Shown here in pieces: positions 26,974 to 35,174 of a stretch of DNA of 64,000 bases. The DNA is from Megasphaera paucivorans. Lineage in GTDB: Bacteria > Bacillota > Negativicutes > Veillonellales > Megasphaeraceae. A model generated the notes under the pieces. It was not told the origin of the DNA and did no database searches. It saw only the letters and a list, made by a program, of their open reading frames with translations. Both the position numbers and the translations under genes were made by a program. Location of the stretch: the NCBI RefSeq assembly GCF_900103535.1, contig NZ_FNHQ01000001.1, positions 1 to 64,000 on the forward strand, given 5' to 3'. Within the stretch, counting starts at the first letter, position 1. Each line of letters begins with the position of its first letter.

Positions 26974-28035
26974 CTATTGCCAAGCAGTAATTTTGCCATG
27001 CGGACCAGCCCACGGTATTTCCGTATAGCGGTTCTTCGGCAACCACTGCCATTCCTCCTCCGTCTTAAGATTTCCTGAAACAAGTCGTCCTTTCAAAACC
27101 GTCATGTGCCATATTTTATGAGAGAATACATGGCGCAATGTACCTTGCGGTGTGTCCTCAAAATTGATCTGATATCCGATGTCAGCTAATACCTCTTGAA
27201 GTTTACGGCGACCTTCTGCCCCTTCCCCCTCAACATTAGGAAATTCCCACATAGATGCCAATAACCCCGTATCTGGACGACGATGAAGCAGCCAGGAAGT
27301 ATCCTGTTCAATGACAACTACCAGAATCTCCTCTATAGGAATGTTTTTTTTAACTGTTCGTATTGGAATCTGCGCTTCCTTTCCTGTCGCTTTTGCCAAA
27401 CAAAAGGATATAAGCGGACAAACTTGACAGCGAGGATGCTTAGGAATACAAATAGATGCACCTAAGTCCATTAAAGCTTCATTAAAATCCCCCGGTGCGT
27501 CTTTGGGAAGCTGTTCTTGAACCAGCGCGGTTATTTTCTTTTTTACCGCTGCAGAAAGAATATTCTCCTCAATATTATATAAACGGGAAAAGATACGCAG
27601 CACATTGCCATCTACAGCCGCCTCCGGCTGTCCATATGCAATGCTTAGTATAGCTCCTGCCGTATATTCGCCAATTCCTTTAAGCTTCAAAATAGCATCC
27701 TTATTATCAGGAACAATCCCTTTATATTGAGATTGCACTTCACAAACAGCTTCATGCAGATTGCGGGCCCGGGAATAATATCCTAATCCCTGCCATTGAC
27801 GCAAAACTTCATCTTGTGAAGCGTCTGCCAACGATTTTATATCAGGAAATCGTTCCATCCAGCTATCATAATAAGGACGTACCGCTTCTACTTTTGTCTG
27901 CTGCAGCATGATTTCCGATACCCACACCGTATAAGGCGTCCGATTTTCACGCCAAGGAAGTGCACGTCGATGTACAGAAAACCAATCGAGAAGAACCGGA
28001 TACCATATTTTATTATCAAAATCTTTCTGTGTCAT
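26974..28035 (-). CDS. mutY: A/G-specific adenine glycosylase
   Basis: This base-excision repair enzyme removes adenine mispaired with 8-oxoguanine. It has about 353 residues. The N-terminal catalytic region has RALPWRENRTPYTVWVSEIM and LQQTKVEAVRPYY, with the helix-hairpin-helix LKGIGEYTAGAILSIAYG and the catalytic Asp in AAVDGNVLRIFSRL. The 4Fe-4S ligands follow in CIPKHPRCQVCPLISFC (C-x6-C-x2-C-x5-C). A C-terminal NUDIX-like domain contains LLHRRPDTGLLASMWEFPN. AAAGG 6 bases before the ATG at 28035 favours it over 28056. It is coupled to the downstream phosphoesterase gene. Confidence 0.95.
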   Translation of the reverse strand: MTQKDFDNKIWYPVLLDWFSVHRRALPWRENRTPYTVWVSEIMLQQTKVEAVRPYYDSWMERFPDIKSLADASQDEVLRQWQGLGYYSRARNLHEAVCEVQSQYKGIVPDNKDAILKLKGIGEYTAGAILSIAYGQPEAAVDGNVLRIFSRLYNIEENILSAAVKKKITALVQEQLPKDAPGDFNEALMDLGASICIPKHPRCQVCPLISFCLAKATGKEAQIPIRTVKKNIPIEEILVVVIEQDTSWLLHRRPDTGLLASMWEFPNVEGEGAEGRRKLQEVLADIGYQINFEDTPQGTLRHVFSHKIWHMTVLKGRLVSGNLKTEEEWQWLPKNRYTEIPWAGPHGKITAWQ

Positions 28036-28182
28036 AATAAACCTTTCTTTTATCATAAAAATTATATCTTTATCATGGGTTATTTGTTTCCCTTGCTAAA
28101 AAAGCTTGTTGTTTTATTATGGTTTAACTTATTCAAAAAAAGCAAGGGGTATGCTACAATAGACAGTAAAGGAGCATTTGCT

Positions 28183-28962
28183 ATGGATCATATTATTGAA
28201 TACAATTTAGATTTAGGAAAAACGAAACCAGATAACGTGCATCACAGCATGGATTATTGTCCTTTTTGCGATGTAGAACATTTAACAAACGTTATGGACC
28301 GTCAGGGAACAATGATATGGCTGGAAAATAAATATCCAGTTTTAAAAAACACCTGGCAAACATTGATCATTGAAACAGATCAATGCCACGCAGATTTTTC
28401 CAATTACACCTTAGACTATGCAATAAAACTAATCCAATTCAGTCTGGAAAAATGGCAGTTAGTAAAGAACATGAGCCGGTTTAAATCAGTTGTATTTTAT
28501 CGTAATCATGGATATATGTCAGGGGGTACCATCAGTCATCCTCACAGTCAAATCGTTGGATTTGAAAACTATAACTATCACGATGATATCAAGCCGTATC
28601 ATGTTACGGGTTTGCCTGTTCTCACGGAAGACGGCATCGACATTACTGTTTCTTCCCATCCTATTATCGGTTTTTATGAAATCAATTTACACCTTCAGGA
28701 TCCCGGCCATCTGCCGGATTTAGTGAATTATATGCAGCGGACGGCAATTTTTCTTATGCACTGCTTTTACAGTTATAATGACAGCTATAATATTTTCTTT
28801 TATGATTTTCCGCAAGACGATAGTATATATATAAAAATGGTTCCCCGTTTTCTTACAAACCCGCTATATGTAGGTTATATGATTTCGCAAGTACCCAATC
28901 AAGAACACCTGCAGCAATTTATACAGAAACTCTATCACGCTTTGAAACAAAGAAAGGATTGA
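28183..28962 (+). CDS. DUF4931 protein, GalT/HIT-like nucleotidyl transferase or hydrolase
   Basis: This 259-residue protein has the HIT/GalT layout: an N-terminal CxxC in MDYCPFCDVEHL that could bind zinc, FKSVVFYRNHGYMSGGTISH in the middle, and the histidine motif SHPHSQIVGFE, like the HPHGQI of galactose-1-phosphate uridylyltransferase. It matches the DUF4931 group; substrate unknown. The long open frame begins at 27970 inside mutY on the other strand, but AAAGGAG 8 bases before the ATG at 28183 marks the real start. Two bases separate it from the next phosphoesterase gene, so the three following genes form a small operon. Confidence 0.8.
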   Translation: MDHIIEYNLDLGKTKPDNVHHSMDYCPFCDVEHLTNVMDRQGTMIWLENKYPVLKNTWQTLIIETDQCHADFSNYTLDYAIKLIQFSLEKWQLVKNMSRFKSVVFYRNHGYMSGGTISHPHSQIVGFENYNYHDDIKPYHVTGLPVLTEDGIDITVSSHPIIGFYEINLHLQDPGHLPDLVNYMQRTAIFLMHCFYSYNDSYNIFFYDFPQDDSIYIKMVPRFLTNPLYVGYMISQVPNQEHLQQFIQKLYHALKQRKD

Positions 28963-28963
28963 C

Positions 28964-29692
28964 ATGCGTTTATTTGCAATTGGAGATTTACATTTATCAG
29001 GACATCCGCCAACAAAACCGATGAACATCTTCGGTCCTGCCTGGGAAAATCATTGGGACCGCATTTGTACAGATTGGCAGCATCGCGTTACCGAAGATGA
29101 TGTAGTATTACTAGCTGGAGATATTTCCTGGGCTACTCATCTTTCTGACGCGATGTGTGATCTTGATGAAGTGCGTGCACTGCCGGGGAAAAAAATCATC
29201 ATCCGCGGAAATCACGACTACTGGTGGGAAAGCGTCAGTAAATTAACAAGGCTTTCAGGTGATGGGAACATGACCTATATCCAAGATGATTGTATTGCTG
29301 TCGATAATGGTACTATCGCAGTTTGTGGTACACGAGGCTGGATTTGTCCCGGAGATCTCCATTATCGAGAGGAAAAGGATGCAAAACCATATCGCCGTGA
29401 GTTGCTGCGCGTTGAACGAATATTACAGAAAGCCGATACCTTAGGATGCCAAACAAAATTATTGCTTCTCCATTATCCGCCGGTATGTGATTTAGTAAAC
29501 CCCAGCGGCTTTACAGACTTATTAGAAAAATACAAGGTGCCGCTCTGTATATTTGGACATTTACATGGCATGAAACCCCGCACAATGTTTCCACGCATGT
29601 ATAAGGGAACATTGCTGCAATTGGTTTCAGCAGATTATCAAGAGTGCAAGCTTTTAGAAATACAGTTAAACGATAAGGGAGGTGCAGAATGA
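28964..29692 (+). CDS. Cytoplasmic metallophosphoesterase (calcineurin-like)
   Basis: This 242-residue protein is a soluble calcineurin-fold phosphoesterase. Its metal-ligand blocks are LFAIGDLHLSG, VVLLAGDISWATH, IIIRGNHDYWWESVSKL, LLLLHYPPVCD, and LCIFGHLHGMKPR. The GHLHG ending and the DHYWW-like block are typical of a conserved Firmicute group of unknown substrate. AAAGGA lies 5 bases before the ATG. It follows the DUF4931 gene by one base and overlaps the next small gene by 4 bases (ATGA), so expression is coupled. It is unrelated in domain layout to the membrane phosphoesterase at 25783. Confidence 0.85.
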   Translation: MRLFAIGDLHLSGHPPTKPMNIFGPAWENHWDRICTDWQHRVTEDDVVLLAGDISWATHLSDAMCDLDEVRALPGKKIIIRGNHDYWWESVSKLTRLSGDGNMTYIQDDCIAVDNGTIAVCGTRGWICPGDLHYREEKDAKPYRRELLRVERILQKADTLGCQTKLLLLHYPPVCDLVNPSGFTDLLEKYKVPLCIFGHLHGMKPRTMFPRMYKGTLLQLVSADYQECKLLEIQLNDKGGAE

Positions 29693-29919
29693 GTCAGATA
29701 GCTAAAAAACACCTTCTTGCCGGTATTATTTTCGGTGATCCTCATACAAAAGAATATATCTATATGCCTGGCGGCGAAGTAGGTACAGAATCTCCGCTGT
29801 GCGTTCTTGAACGCAATGGCAGCCGGCAGGACATTTCACTGGACGAAGCCGGGTATTTAGTAGAACATTTATCATTAAAAAAAACTATACACCCCACACT
29901 AGGAAAAAAATCATTTTAA
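29689..29919 (+). CDS. Small protein of unknown function
   Basis: I do not recognise this 76-residue protein. It is soluble, with a central GDPHTKEYIYMPGGEVGTES and an acidic helix (SLDEAGYLVEHLSLKK). It has a good ribosome site (GGGAGGT before the ATG) and overlaps the stop of the phosphoesterase gene by four bases, which argues that it is real. A terminator follows 12 bases after the stop, making it the last gene of the three-gene unit. It may be an accessory to the phosphoesterase. Confidence 0.6.
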   Translation: MSQIAKKHLLAGIIFGDPHTKEYIYMPGGEVGTESPLCVLERNGSRQDISLDEAGYLVEHLSLKKTIHPTLGKKSF

Positions 29920-29930
29920 TTTAATTAAAG

Positions 29931-29963
29931 AAAAAAGCTCCTCTAGCCGAGAGGAGCTTTTTT
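29931..29963. terminator. Bidirectional terminator after the 29689 gene
   Basis: The stem AGCTCCTCT (29936-29944) and AGAGGAGCT (29950-29958) has an AGCCG loop and is extended by A5/T5. It lies between convergent units, so it can end both the small-protein operon and the histidine kinase operon. The adjacent TGACAGCTTGT (about 29964-29975) also follows the hairpin at 37371-37438. Confidence 0.85.
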
Positions 29964-29992
29964 ATGACAGCTTGTCTCCTACCACTACTATA

Positions 29993-31561
29993 TCAGTCTT
30001 GTTTTCGTTCTGTTTGCTCACTATTTTTTTCATGAAGCACTGCTGCTTTTGCTATGGTAAACCAAAAAACAACTCCGTCTGCCGCGTTATACATCCCATA
30101 ATGCTGTTCGTGCAGTTTTACTAAGGCCGCAACAATGGACAAACCTAAGCCGTGCCCGCCGAATGTCCTCGTTCGTGCTGAATCGACCTTAAAAAATGCC
30201 TGCCAAAGTCGTCCTTGATCTTCCGGCGCGATTTGAATTCCTTGATTATAAACAGATATAGTATATGTATCTTGATTCTCTTCAGCGCTAATGCGGATAG
30301 TTTTTTCCGCCTCAGTATAATCTATTGCGTTTGAAACATAGTTATTAAGAATTTGATCCATACGTTCAGGATCTCCATTGACAAGCATTTCGTCTGGTAA
30401 ATCCCATTGCATATGAATTTTCTTTTCAGCAATAGTACCCGAAAAACGCTCTTTTGTCTCTTCTGCTAGTGCAGCAAAATCAAAATCAGTTTTTTCAATA
30501 CGAAATGAGCCGGTTTCCAACCGTGATAGATTCAGCAGATCCATAACTAGACGATCCATTTTTTCAGTTTCGCTCCGGATAACACGGCAATACCTATTTC
30601 TGGTCTCATCATCAAAAGCAAGATCATCCAACCCTTCCGCATATCCCTGAATAATGGCCAACGGTGTTTTAAGTTCATGGGACACGGCTGAAATAAATTG
30701 TTTTCGCATATGCTCAACTTCATTGGCTTTATCTAATTGCTTCTGCAATTCTTTATTCGTTTTTTTCAAATCGCTCAACGCTGTATCAAGTTGATATGAT
30801 AATGCATTAAGACTATTACCGAGCTGCCCTATTTCATCATGGCTCTTGCCGTCCCATTTATGAGAAAAATCCAGGGCAGTCATACCCTGCGCGAGTTTCT
30901 TTAATTTTAAAAGAGGCCGCGTCAATTCCCGAGAAAAGAAAAAAGCTCCCAAAACAGCAACAACAAACCATAAAATACCGCAAATAACAACAAACTGTTT
31001 AGCAATTTCCACACTTTCTTCAATAGGTGCTATCGGCTGACTGACAATAAGATACGTATGATCTTGTATTCGGTATATCAAATCCAATAATTTAATATGA
31101 TTCTGCGTTTCATAAAATTGCACCTCATTATTGCCCTTCAATTTCGGTTCATGTCCCTGAAGCATTTCCATCATTTCCCGAATATGACGAGGCGGCTGCA
31201 TATGTATCTCTTTCTCCACCCTGCCATCCGGAGTTTCTACCATGTCTCTTTTTCCATGCATTGGCGGTGGCATCATAACACGTCGATCTGGACGGGATGA
31301 ATATGCCAGCTTTCCGTGGTCAATAATAAATATATCCGCACCGATTTCTTGACTGATTTGATCAATGTCATCAAATCCATCACTGCCGCTTTTTTCATAG
31401 ACAGTTTTTACATCTTGTCCTACTGCAATCATACTATTTTTTTTAAATTGGTAATAGAAGGGATTAAAACCAACAACAATAATAAGAGCCAGCGTAATCG
31501 CACAGAAAAAAGAAAAACCTACTAAAGCCAGACAAATTTTTTTACGGATAGATAGTCTCAT
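29993..31561 (-). CDS. Sensor histidine kinase with Met/His-rich periplasmic domain
   Basis: This is the membrane sensor of a two-component system (522 residues). Membrane segment 1 spans about residues 11-31 and segment 2 about 188-209. Between them is an extracytoplasmic domain with a Met/His-rich stretch at 96-137 (Met at 96, 97, 101, 107, 121, 130, 131, 133; His at 102, 120, 126, 137). HAMP follows (RPLLKLKKLAQGM), a coiled coil near 262-285, HisKA with the phosphorylated His at about 295 (SAVSHELKTPLAIIQGYAEG), and HATPase_c (NNYVSNAIDYT, GHGLGLSIV). It overlaps the regulator gene by 4 bases. The ligand is unknown; soft metals such as copper are a reasonable guess from the Met/His content. 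No target gene is recognised beside it. Confidence 0.92.
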   Translation of the reverse strand: MRLSIRKKICLALVGFSFFCAITLALIIVVGFNPFYYQFKKNSMIAVGQDVKTVYEKSGSDGFDDIDQISQEIGADIFIIDHGKLAYSSRPDRRVMMPPPMHGKRDMVETPDGRVEKEIHMQPPRHIREMMEMLQGHEPKLKGNNEVQFYETQNHIKLLDLIYRIQDHTYLIVSQPIAPIEESVEIAKQFVVICGILWFVVAVLGAFFFSRELTRPLLKLKKLAQGMTALDFSHKWDGKSHDEIGQLGNSLNALSYQLDTALSDLKKTNKELQKQLDKANEVEHMRKQFISAVSHELKTPLAIIQGYAEGLDDLAFDDETRNRYCRVIRSETEKMDRLVMDLLNLSRLETGSFRIEKTDFDFAALAEETKERFSGTIAEKKIHMQWDLPDEMLVNGDPERMDQILNNYVSNAIDYTEAEKTIRISAEENQDTYTISVYNQGIQIAPEDQGRLWQAFFKVDSARTRTFGGHGLGLSIVAALVKLHEQHYGMYNAADGVVFWFTIAKAAVLHEKNSEQTERKQD

Positions 31562-32223
31562 AATTTTTGTTCGTAGCGATATCCGTAGCCACGGACGGTT
31601 TGAATAAGTTTTCCTTTGCTGCCGAGCTTGATGCGTAATCGGTTGATATGGGTATCAACCGTTCGCAGATCTCCATAGTAATCATAGTCCCATACCTTGT
31701 TCAATATCTGCCGCCTGCTCAAAGCCTTGCCTGCATTACTCATAAGATAGTTTAAAAGTTTATATTCCGTAGGGCTCAAATCCAAAACTTGTCCATCTAA
31801 AACAACTCGATGTGCTTCTTGGTCAATAGAAACACCTTCTGCTGCCTGATGCTGCTGTTCCTGCTGCCCGCGACGCAATACTGCCTTGATTTTCGCCATA
31901 AGAATTTTAGGACTGAAGGGTTTCGTAATATACTCATCAACGCCTAAATCATATGCAAACAACTGATCTATTTCTTCTCCTTTTGCCGTAATCATCATGA
32001 TAGGAATAGAAGATTCACGGCGGATCTCTCTGCATACCGTCCAGCCATCATATCCCGGCATCATAACATCAAGAAGAACTAAATCGGGATGATGTTCATT
32101 ATATAATTCCAATGCCTGTTTGCCATCAGACGCCTGAATAATTTCATAGCCTTCTGGTTTAAGGAAATCAACGACTAGCTGGCGCATCAACTGTTCATCA
32201 TCGGCAACCAGTATTTTTTCCAT
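31558..32223 (-). CDS. OmpR-family response regulator
   Basis: This is the 221-residue DNA-binding partner of the adjacent kinase. The receiver domain starts MEKILVADDEQLMRQLVVDF, with the phospho-acceptor Asp at about position 52 in LVLLDVMMPGYDG and the conserved Lys in YITKPFSPKILMAK. The C-terminal winged helix shows LDLSPTEYKLLNYLMSNAGK, LSRRQILNKVWDYDYYGDLR, TVDTHINRLRIKLG and VRGYGYRYE. The regulator precedes the kinase and the two overlap (ATGA). The upstream neighbour folK is 18 bases away, so the pair may be cotranscribed with the folate genes. Confidence 0.93.
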   Translation of the reverse strand: MEKILVADDEQLMRQLVVDFLKPEGYEIIQASDGKQALELYNEHHPDLVLLDVMMPGYDGWTVCREIRRESSIPIMMITAKGEEIDQLFAYDLGVDEYITKPFSPKILMAKIKAVLRRGQQEQQHQAAEGVSIDQEAHRVVLDGQVLDLSPTEYKLLNYLMSNAGKALSRRQILNKVWDYDYYGDLRTVDTHINRLRIKLGSKGKLIQTVRGYGYRYEQKL

Positions 32224-32241
32224 TTATGTATCCTCCTATAG

Positions 32242-32727
32242 TTACATCGGTGCTAAAAATTTAATCGTGTCTATGTCATGAAGTACATGCATCCACTCTT
32301 CAATAGTTTGCCCTTTGACAATAAGTCCGGGGGCAATTTCATGTAAAGGGACAAGGACAAAAGCACGCTGTGTCATATAAGGATGCGGTAATTTAAGCAG
32401 GACCGTGTCCTTTTCAACAGTCGGACTGCAAAGTAAATCTACATCTATCGTACGAGCTCCCCATTTTTCATGACGTACTCGTCCCAAGGCAATTTCTACA
32501 GCCAAACAAGTTTGCAGCGTATCCTCCGGATCTAGTTCCGATTCAATTTTGAGCACTGCATTCAAGAATGATGCTTGATTTGTTTTCCCCCATGGAGGTG
32601 TCTCATATATGGAAGAAACCGCCTTTATCACAATTCCATCGCATTTCCGTAACGTTTCAACCGCCTTGCGAAGCATTTGTTCCCGATTGCCCATATTTGA
32701 ACCTATTCCGATATAATACTCAGTCAC
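32242..32727 (-). CDS. folK: 2-amino-4-hydroxy-6-hydroxymethyldihydropteridine pyrophosphokinase
   Basis: FolK transfers pyrophosphate from ATP to the pterin alcohol in folate synthesis. It has about 161 residues. Landmarks are YYIGIGSNMGNREQMLRKAV, SSIYETPPWGKTNQASFLNA, and the signature ALGRVRHEKWGARTIDVDLL, ending with LPHPYMTQRAFVLVPLHEI. The frame opens at 32745, but AAAGGAG 8 bases before a GTG at 32727 gives the usual N-terminus. That start overlaps the folB stop by 8 bases. It is the last of the folE-folP-folB-folK group. Confidence 0.93.
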   Translation of the reverse strand: MTEYYIGIGSNMGNREQMLRKAVETLRKCDGIVIKAVSSIYETPPWGKTNQASFLNAVLKIESELDPEDTLQTCLAVEIALGRVRHEKWGARTIDVDLLCSPTVEKDTVLLKLPHPYMTQRAFVLVPLHEIAPGLIVKGQTIEEWMHVLHDIDTIKFLAPM

Positions 32728-33091
32728 AGTTTTTACTCCTTTCAATTACGACAGCAACGTCGTCAAAAGAACCACCGATAGGTGCATGAGGCTTATGTAC
32801 GGTCACTTGAACTTGATTCGGCGAAAACACATCAAGTATGGTATCAGCAATGATACACGCTACTTTTTCAATAAGATTACATGGCTTTCCTTCTACTATT
32901 TTTTTTATACAATCATATACCGCGCCATAATCCACTGTATCACTTAATGCATCGGTATATCCTGCTTTAGTAAGATCCACCGTCATCATTATATCTATGG
33001 AAAAAGGCTGTCCGGTACGCTGTTCTTCAGGGAAACAACCATGATATCCGTAAAAGTGCATTCCTTTTAATATAATTTTATCCATTTCCAT
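32720..33091 (-). CDS. folB: Dihydroneopterin aldolase
   Basis: FolB cleaves dihydroneopterin to the hydroxymethyl pterin and glycolaldehyde, directly before FolK. The 123 residues are standard. Landmarks are DKIILKGMHFYGYHGCFPEE, PFSIDIMMTVDLTKAGYTDA, LSDTVDYGAVYDCIKKIVEG, the catalytic-site NLIEKVACIIADTIL, and VTVHKPHAPIGGSFDDVAVV. AAAGGA lies before the ATG. It overlaps folK and is separated by about 95 bases from folP. Confidence 0.94.
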   Translation of the reverse strand: MEMDKIILKGMHFYGYHGCFPEEQRTGQPFSIDIMMTVDLTKAGYTDALSDTVDYGAVYDCIKKIVEGKPCNLIEKVACIIADTILDVFSPNQVQVTVHKPHAPIGGSFDDVAVVIERSKNCD

Positions 33092-33185
33092 CTTTTTCCT
33101 TTTTTAAAACAATATATGTAATCATATATGTTAACGACAGACTCTTTTTCGATCCCTGTAAATTATCTGCTGCCATATGCACGAA

Positions 33186-34025
33186 TCAACAATCTTTCAA
33201 TACATCGGCCATTTTACACATACGGGCTATGGGTTTTACATCATGAACACGCATAATATCACATCCAGCTAACACCCCAGCTACACAAGTAGCTCCCGTA
33301 CCTTCCATTCGTTCTGTCACAGGCAAATCAAGCACTTTACCGATAAATCCTTTGCGAGATGTTCCCAATAGCATAGGATACGGCAAGGTTGTTAATTGCC
33401 GTAGATGACGAAGAAGATATATATTCTGTTCTGCGGTCTTACCAAATCCGACTCCCGGATCCATAATAATATTTTCTTCCCTCATTCCTGCACGCTTAGC
33501 AATTTCCACAGAACGGGCAAAAAAAATCTTCATATCTTCTATCATATTATTATAATCTGTTCCGCTTTGATTATGCATAACTATAACAGGAATATCACAA
33601 GTAGCTGCAACGTGAGCCATTTCTCCTGGTTCCTGTTCATATTGGAGTCCCCATATATCATTTATTATGTGCGCTCCTGCACTCACCGCATATGCTGCAG
33701 TTTTCGCCTTATACGTATCGACAGATACAGGCACTGGACAGTGCGCCGTTATTTCAGGAAGTATCTGTGCCAATCTGCTTATTTCTTCTTCTGAAGAAAT
33801 CGGTATAAAACCCGGTCGCGATGATTCAGCACCAACATCAATGATATCTGCCCCATCATCAACCATTTTCTCCATATGCTGCAGCGCTCGTTCTATATGG
33901 TTCCACTTTCCTCCATCAGAAAAAGAATCTGGAGTAATATTTAAAATTCCCATGATCAAGGTCTTTTTTCCCACTTCCAAAAACTTTCCATCCTGCCAAT
34001 GATAGTTCCGTATTTGATTACTCAT
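33186..34025 (-). CDS. folP: Dihydropteroate synthase
   Basis: FolP condenses the pterin pyrophosphate with p-aminobenzoate; it is the sulfonamide target. The 279-residue TIM-barrel protein shows MGILNITPDSFSDGGKW, DDGADIIDVGAESSRPGF, VSVDTYKAKTAAYAVSAGAH, INDIWGLQ, DPGVGFGKTAEQN, LLGTSRKGFIGKVL, and the terminal RVHDVKPIARM. Its ATG overlaps the folE stop by eight bases. No residues suggesting an acquired resistance allele were looked for beyond motif level. Confidence 0.95.
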   Translation of the reverse strand: MSNQIRNYHWQDGKFLEVGKKTLIMGILNITPDSFSDGGKWNHIERALQHMEKMVDDGADIIDVGAESSRPGFIPISSEEEISRLAQILPEITAHCPVPVSVDTYKAKTAAYAVSAGAHIINDIWGLQYEQEPGEMAHVAATCDIPVIVMHNQSGTDYNNMIEDMKIFFARSVEIAKRAGMREENIIMDPGVGFGKTAEQNIYLLRHLRQLTTLPYPMLLGTSRKGFIGKVLDLPVTERMEGTGATCVAGVLAGCDIMRVHDVKPIARMCKMADVLKDC

Positions 34026-34602
34026 CTGAGTCCTTCCTTGTCAATAATTTCCAAGCTTCCATATATTGTTCTGTTCCTTCTTTAAGACGACCGCTGGAAA
34101 CTGCTGTTATAATATCCGAATCCAAAGCAGTGCTATTGCGCATAGTTAAGCATAAGTGTGTAGCCTGAACAATAACCAAAACCCCTTCCGCATGTACTCC
34201 GGCATTAATAGAATCACAAATTTGAGATGTCAATCTTTCTTGAAGCTGAGGGCGGCGAGTCAGTACGCTGACAACATCCGCAAAATGACCAAACCCGGCA
34301 ATTTGTCCATTATGAGGATAATACGCTATCTGTACCGTTCCAAAAAAAGGAAGCAGATGATGTTCACAAATAGAATAAAACCGCAGATTACGTACAGCCA
34401 CTAAACCATTAGAAGATGTTTTTATCAGTTCTCCCCATTGTGTATCAGGACTCTCCTGTAATCCAGAAAAAAAGGCTGTATAAGCCTCAGCTACACGATA
34501 CGGAGTCTTTTCCATGCCAAGTTTTTTTAAATCCACTCCCAATGCTTCCAAAAACGCTGTCATCGCCGCAATAGCCTTTGGATTTATCTTATGTTCTATC
34601 AT
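34018..34602 (-). CDS. folE: GTP cyclohydrolase I
   Basis: FolE makes 7,8-dihydroneopterin triphosphate from GTP, the entry step to folate and to queuosine precursors such as preQ0. The 194-residue homodecamer subunit shows KTPYRVAEAYTAFFSG, the zinc and GTP site FYSICEHHLLPFFGTVQIAY, GQIAGFGHFADVVSVLTRRP, QLQERLTSQICDSI, VIVQATHLCLTMR and the final TAVSSGRLKE. AAAGGAG precedes the ATG. It heads the folate operon. The 140 bases upstream contain a TATAAT-like hexamer and a GC-rich segment but no riboswitch that I recognise. Confidence 0.95.
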   Translation of the reverse strand: MIEHKINPKAIAAMTAFLEALGVDLKKLGMEKTPYRVAEAYTAFFSGLQESPDTQWGELIKTSSNGLVAVRNLRFYSICEHHLLPFFGTVQIAYYPHNGQIAGFGHFADVVSVLTRRPQLQERLTSQICDSINAGVHAEGVLVIVQATHLCLTMRNSTALDSDIITAVSSGRLKEGTEQYMEAWKLLTRKDSDE

Positions 34603-34742
34603 AACTGCTCCTTTACAAAAATCGTATATTTCAAATTATTATCCAATTATACCACAGAGAAAAAACAGTAGCCAGTACCGCTGCCGGTCAGCAAATGGGC
34701 GCTTGCCTTCCGCTGCATACCCCCTTCATCAGCATCTAATTT

Positions 34743-35141
34743 TTACATCCATTTATAATATGCTACAATGAACAAAAGTCCGCCAATAATAATAAAAAAG
34801 GGAGATGCATATTGCCGGAATATGGATTGATTATGGTCTAAATAAATCTCTTCAGGCCGATTGGGATTATAGCGTATATCTACAATATCTCCTGCTTCAA
34901 AATTCCATTCCGAATCACCTATTTCATAACGTGAGCGATACGCAGTATCATTCACGTTATATGCTACGACCGGGAAATACATATCCCCGCTCTTAAGAGT
35001 TTTTACATCAAACCCCTTGATTGTCCCCTTAACAGGCTGACTGCAATGCCGAATCAAACAGCGCATCTTCCAGCCATTATACACGCCAACCCCAATAAAC
35101 AGTATCCCCAAAACAGCCGGAATATAATATAAAATATTCAT
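34743..35141 (-). CDS. DUF3592-type membrane protein
   Basis: This 132-residue protein has one membrane segment at each end (YIPAVLGILFIGVGVYNGW; FIIIGGLLFIVAYYKWM) and an extracytoplasmic beta-rich middle. The middle contains VKGTIKGFDVKTLKSGDMYF, PVVAYNVNDTAYRSRYEIGD and the family-like GDIVDIRYNPNRPEEIYLD. That pattern is typical of DUF3592, whose role is unknown. AGGAGGT stands before the ATG. It is downstream of the small ECF-like membrane protein on the same strand and may be cotranscribed with it. Confidence 0.75.
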   Translation of the reverse strand: MNILYYIPAVLGILFIGVGVYNGWKMRCLIRHCSQPVKGTIKGFDVKTLKSGDMYFPVVAYNVNDTAYRSRYEIGDSEWNFEAGDIVDIRYNPNRPEEIYLDHNQSIFRQYASPFFIIIGGLLFIVAYYKWM

Positions 35142-35174
35142 ACATAGTACCTCCTACTATTACCATTTAAACAC

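Noticed and set aside
27970-28182. N-terminal extension of the DUF4931 protein
   Set aside because: It lies antisense to the mutY start; a good ribosome site precedes the ATG at 28183.
34603-34742. Tetrahydrofolate riboswitch before folE
   Set aside because: The spacer does not show the conserved THF aptamer blocks, and folate synthesis operons are not its usual site.
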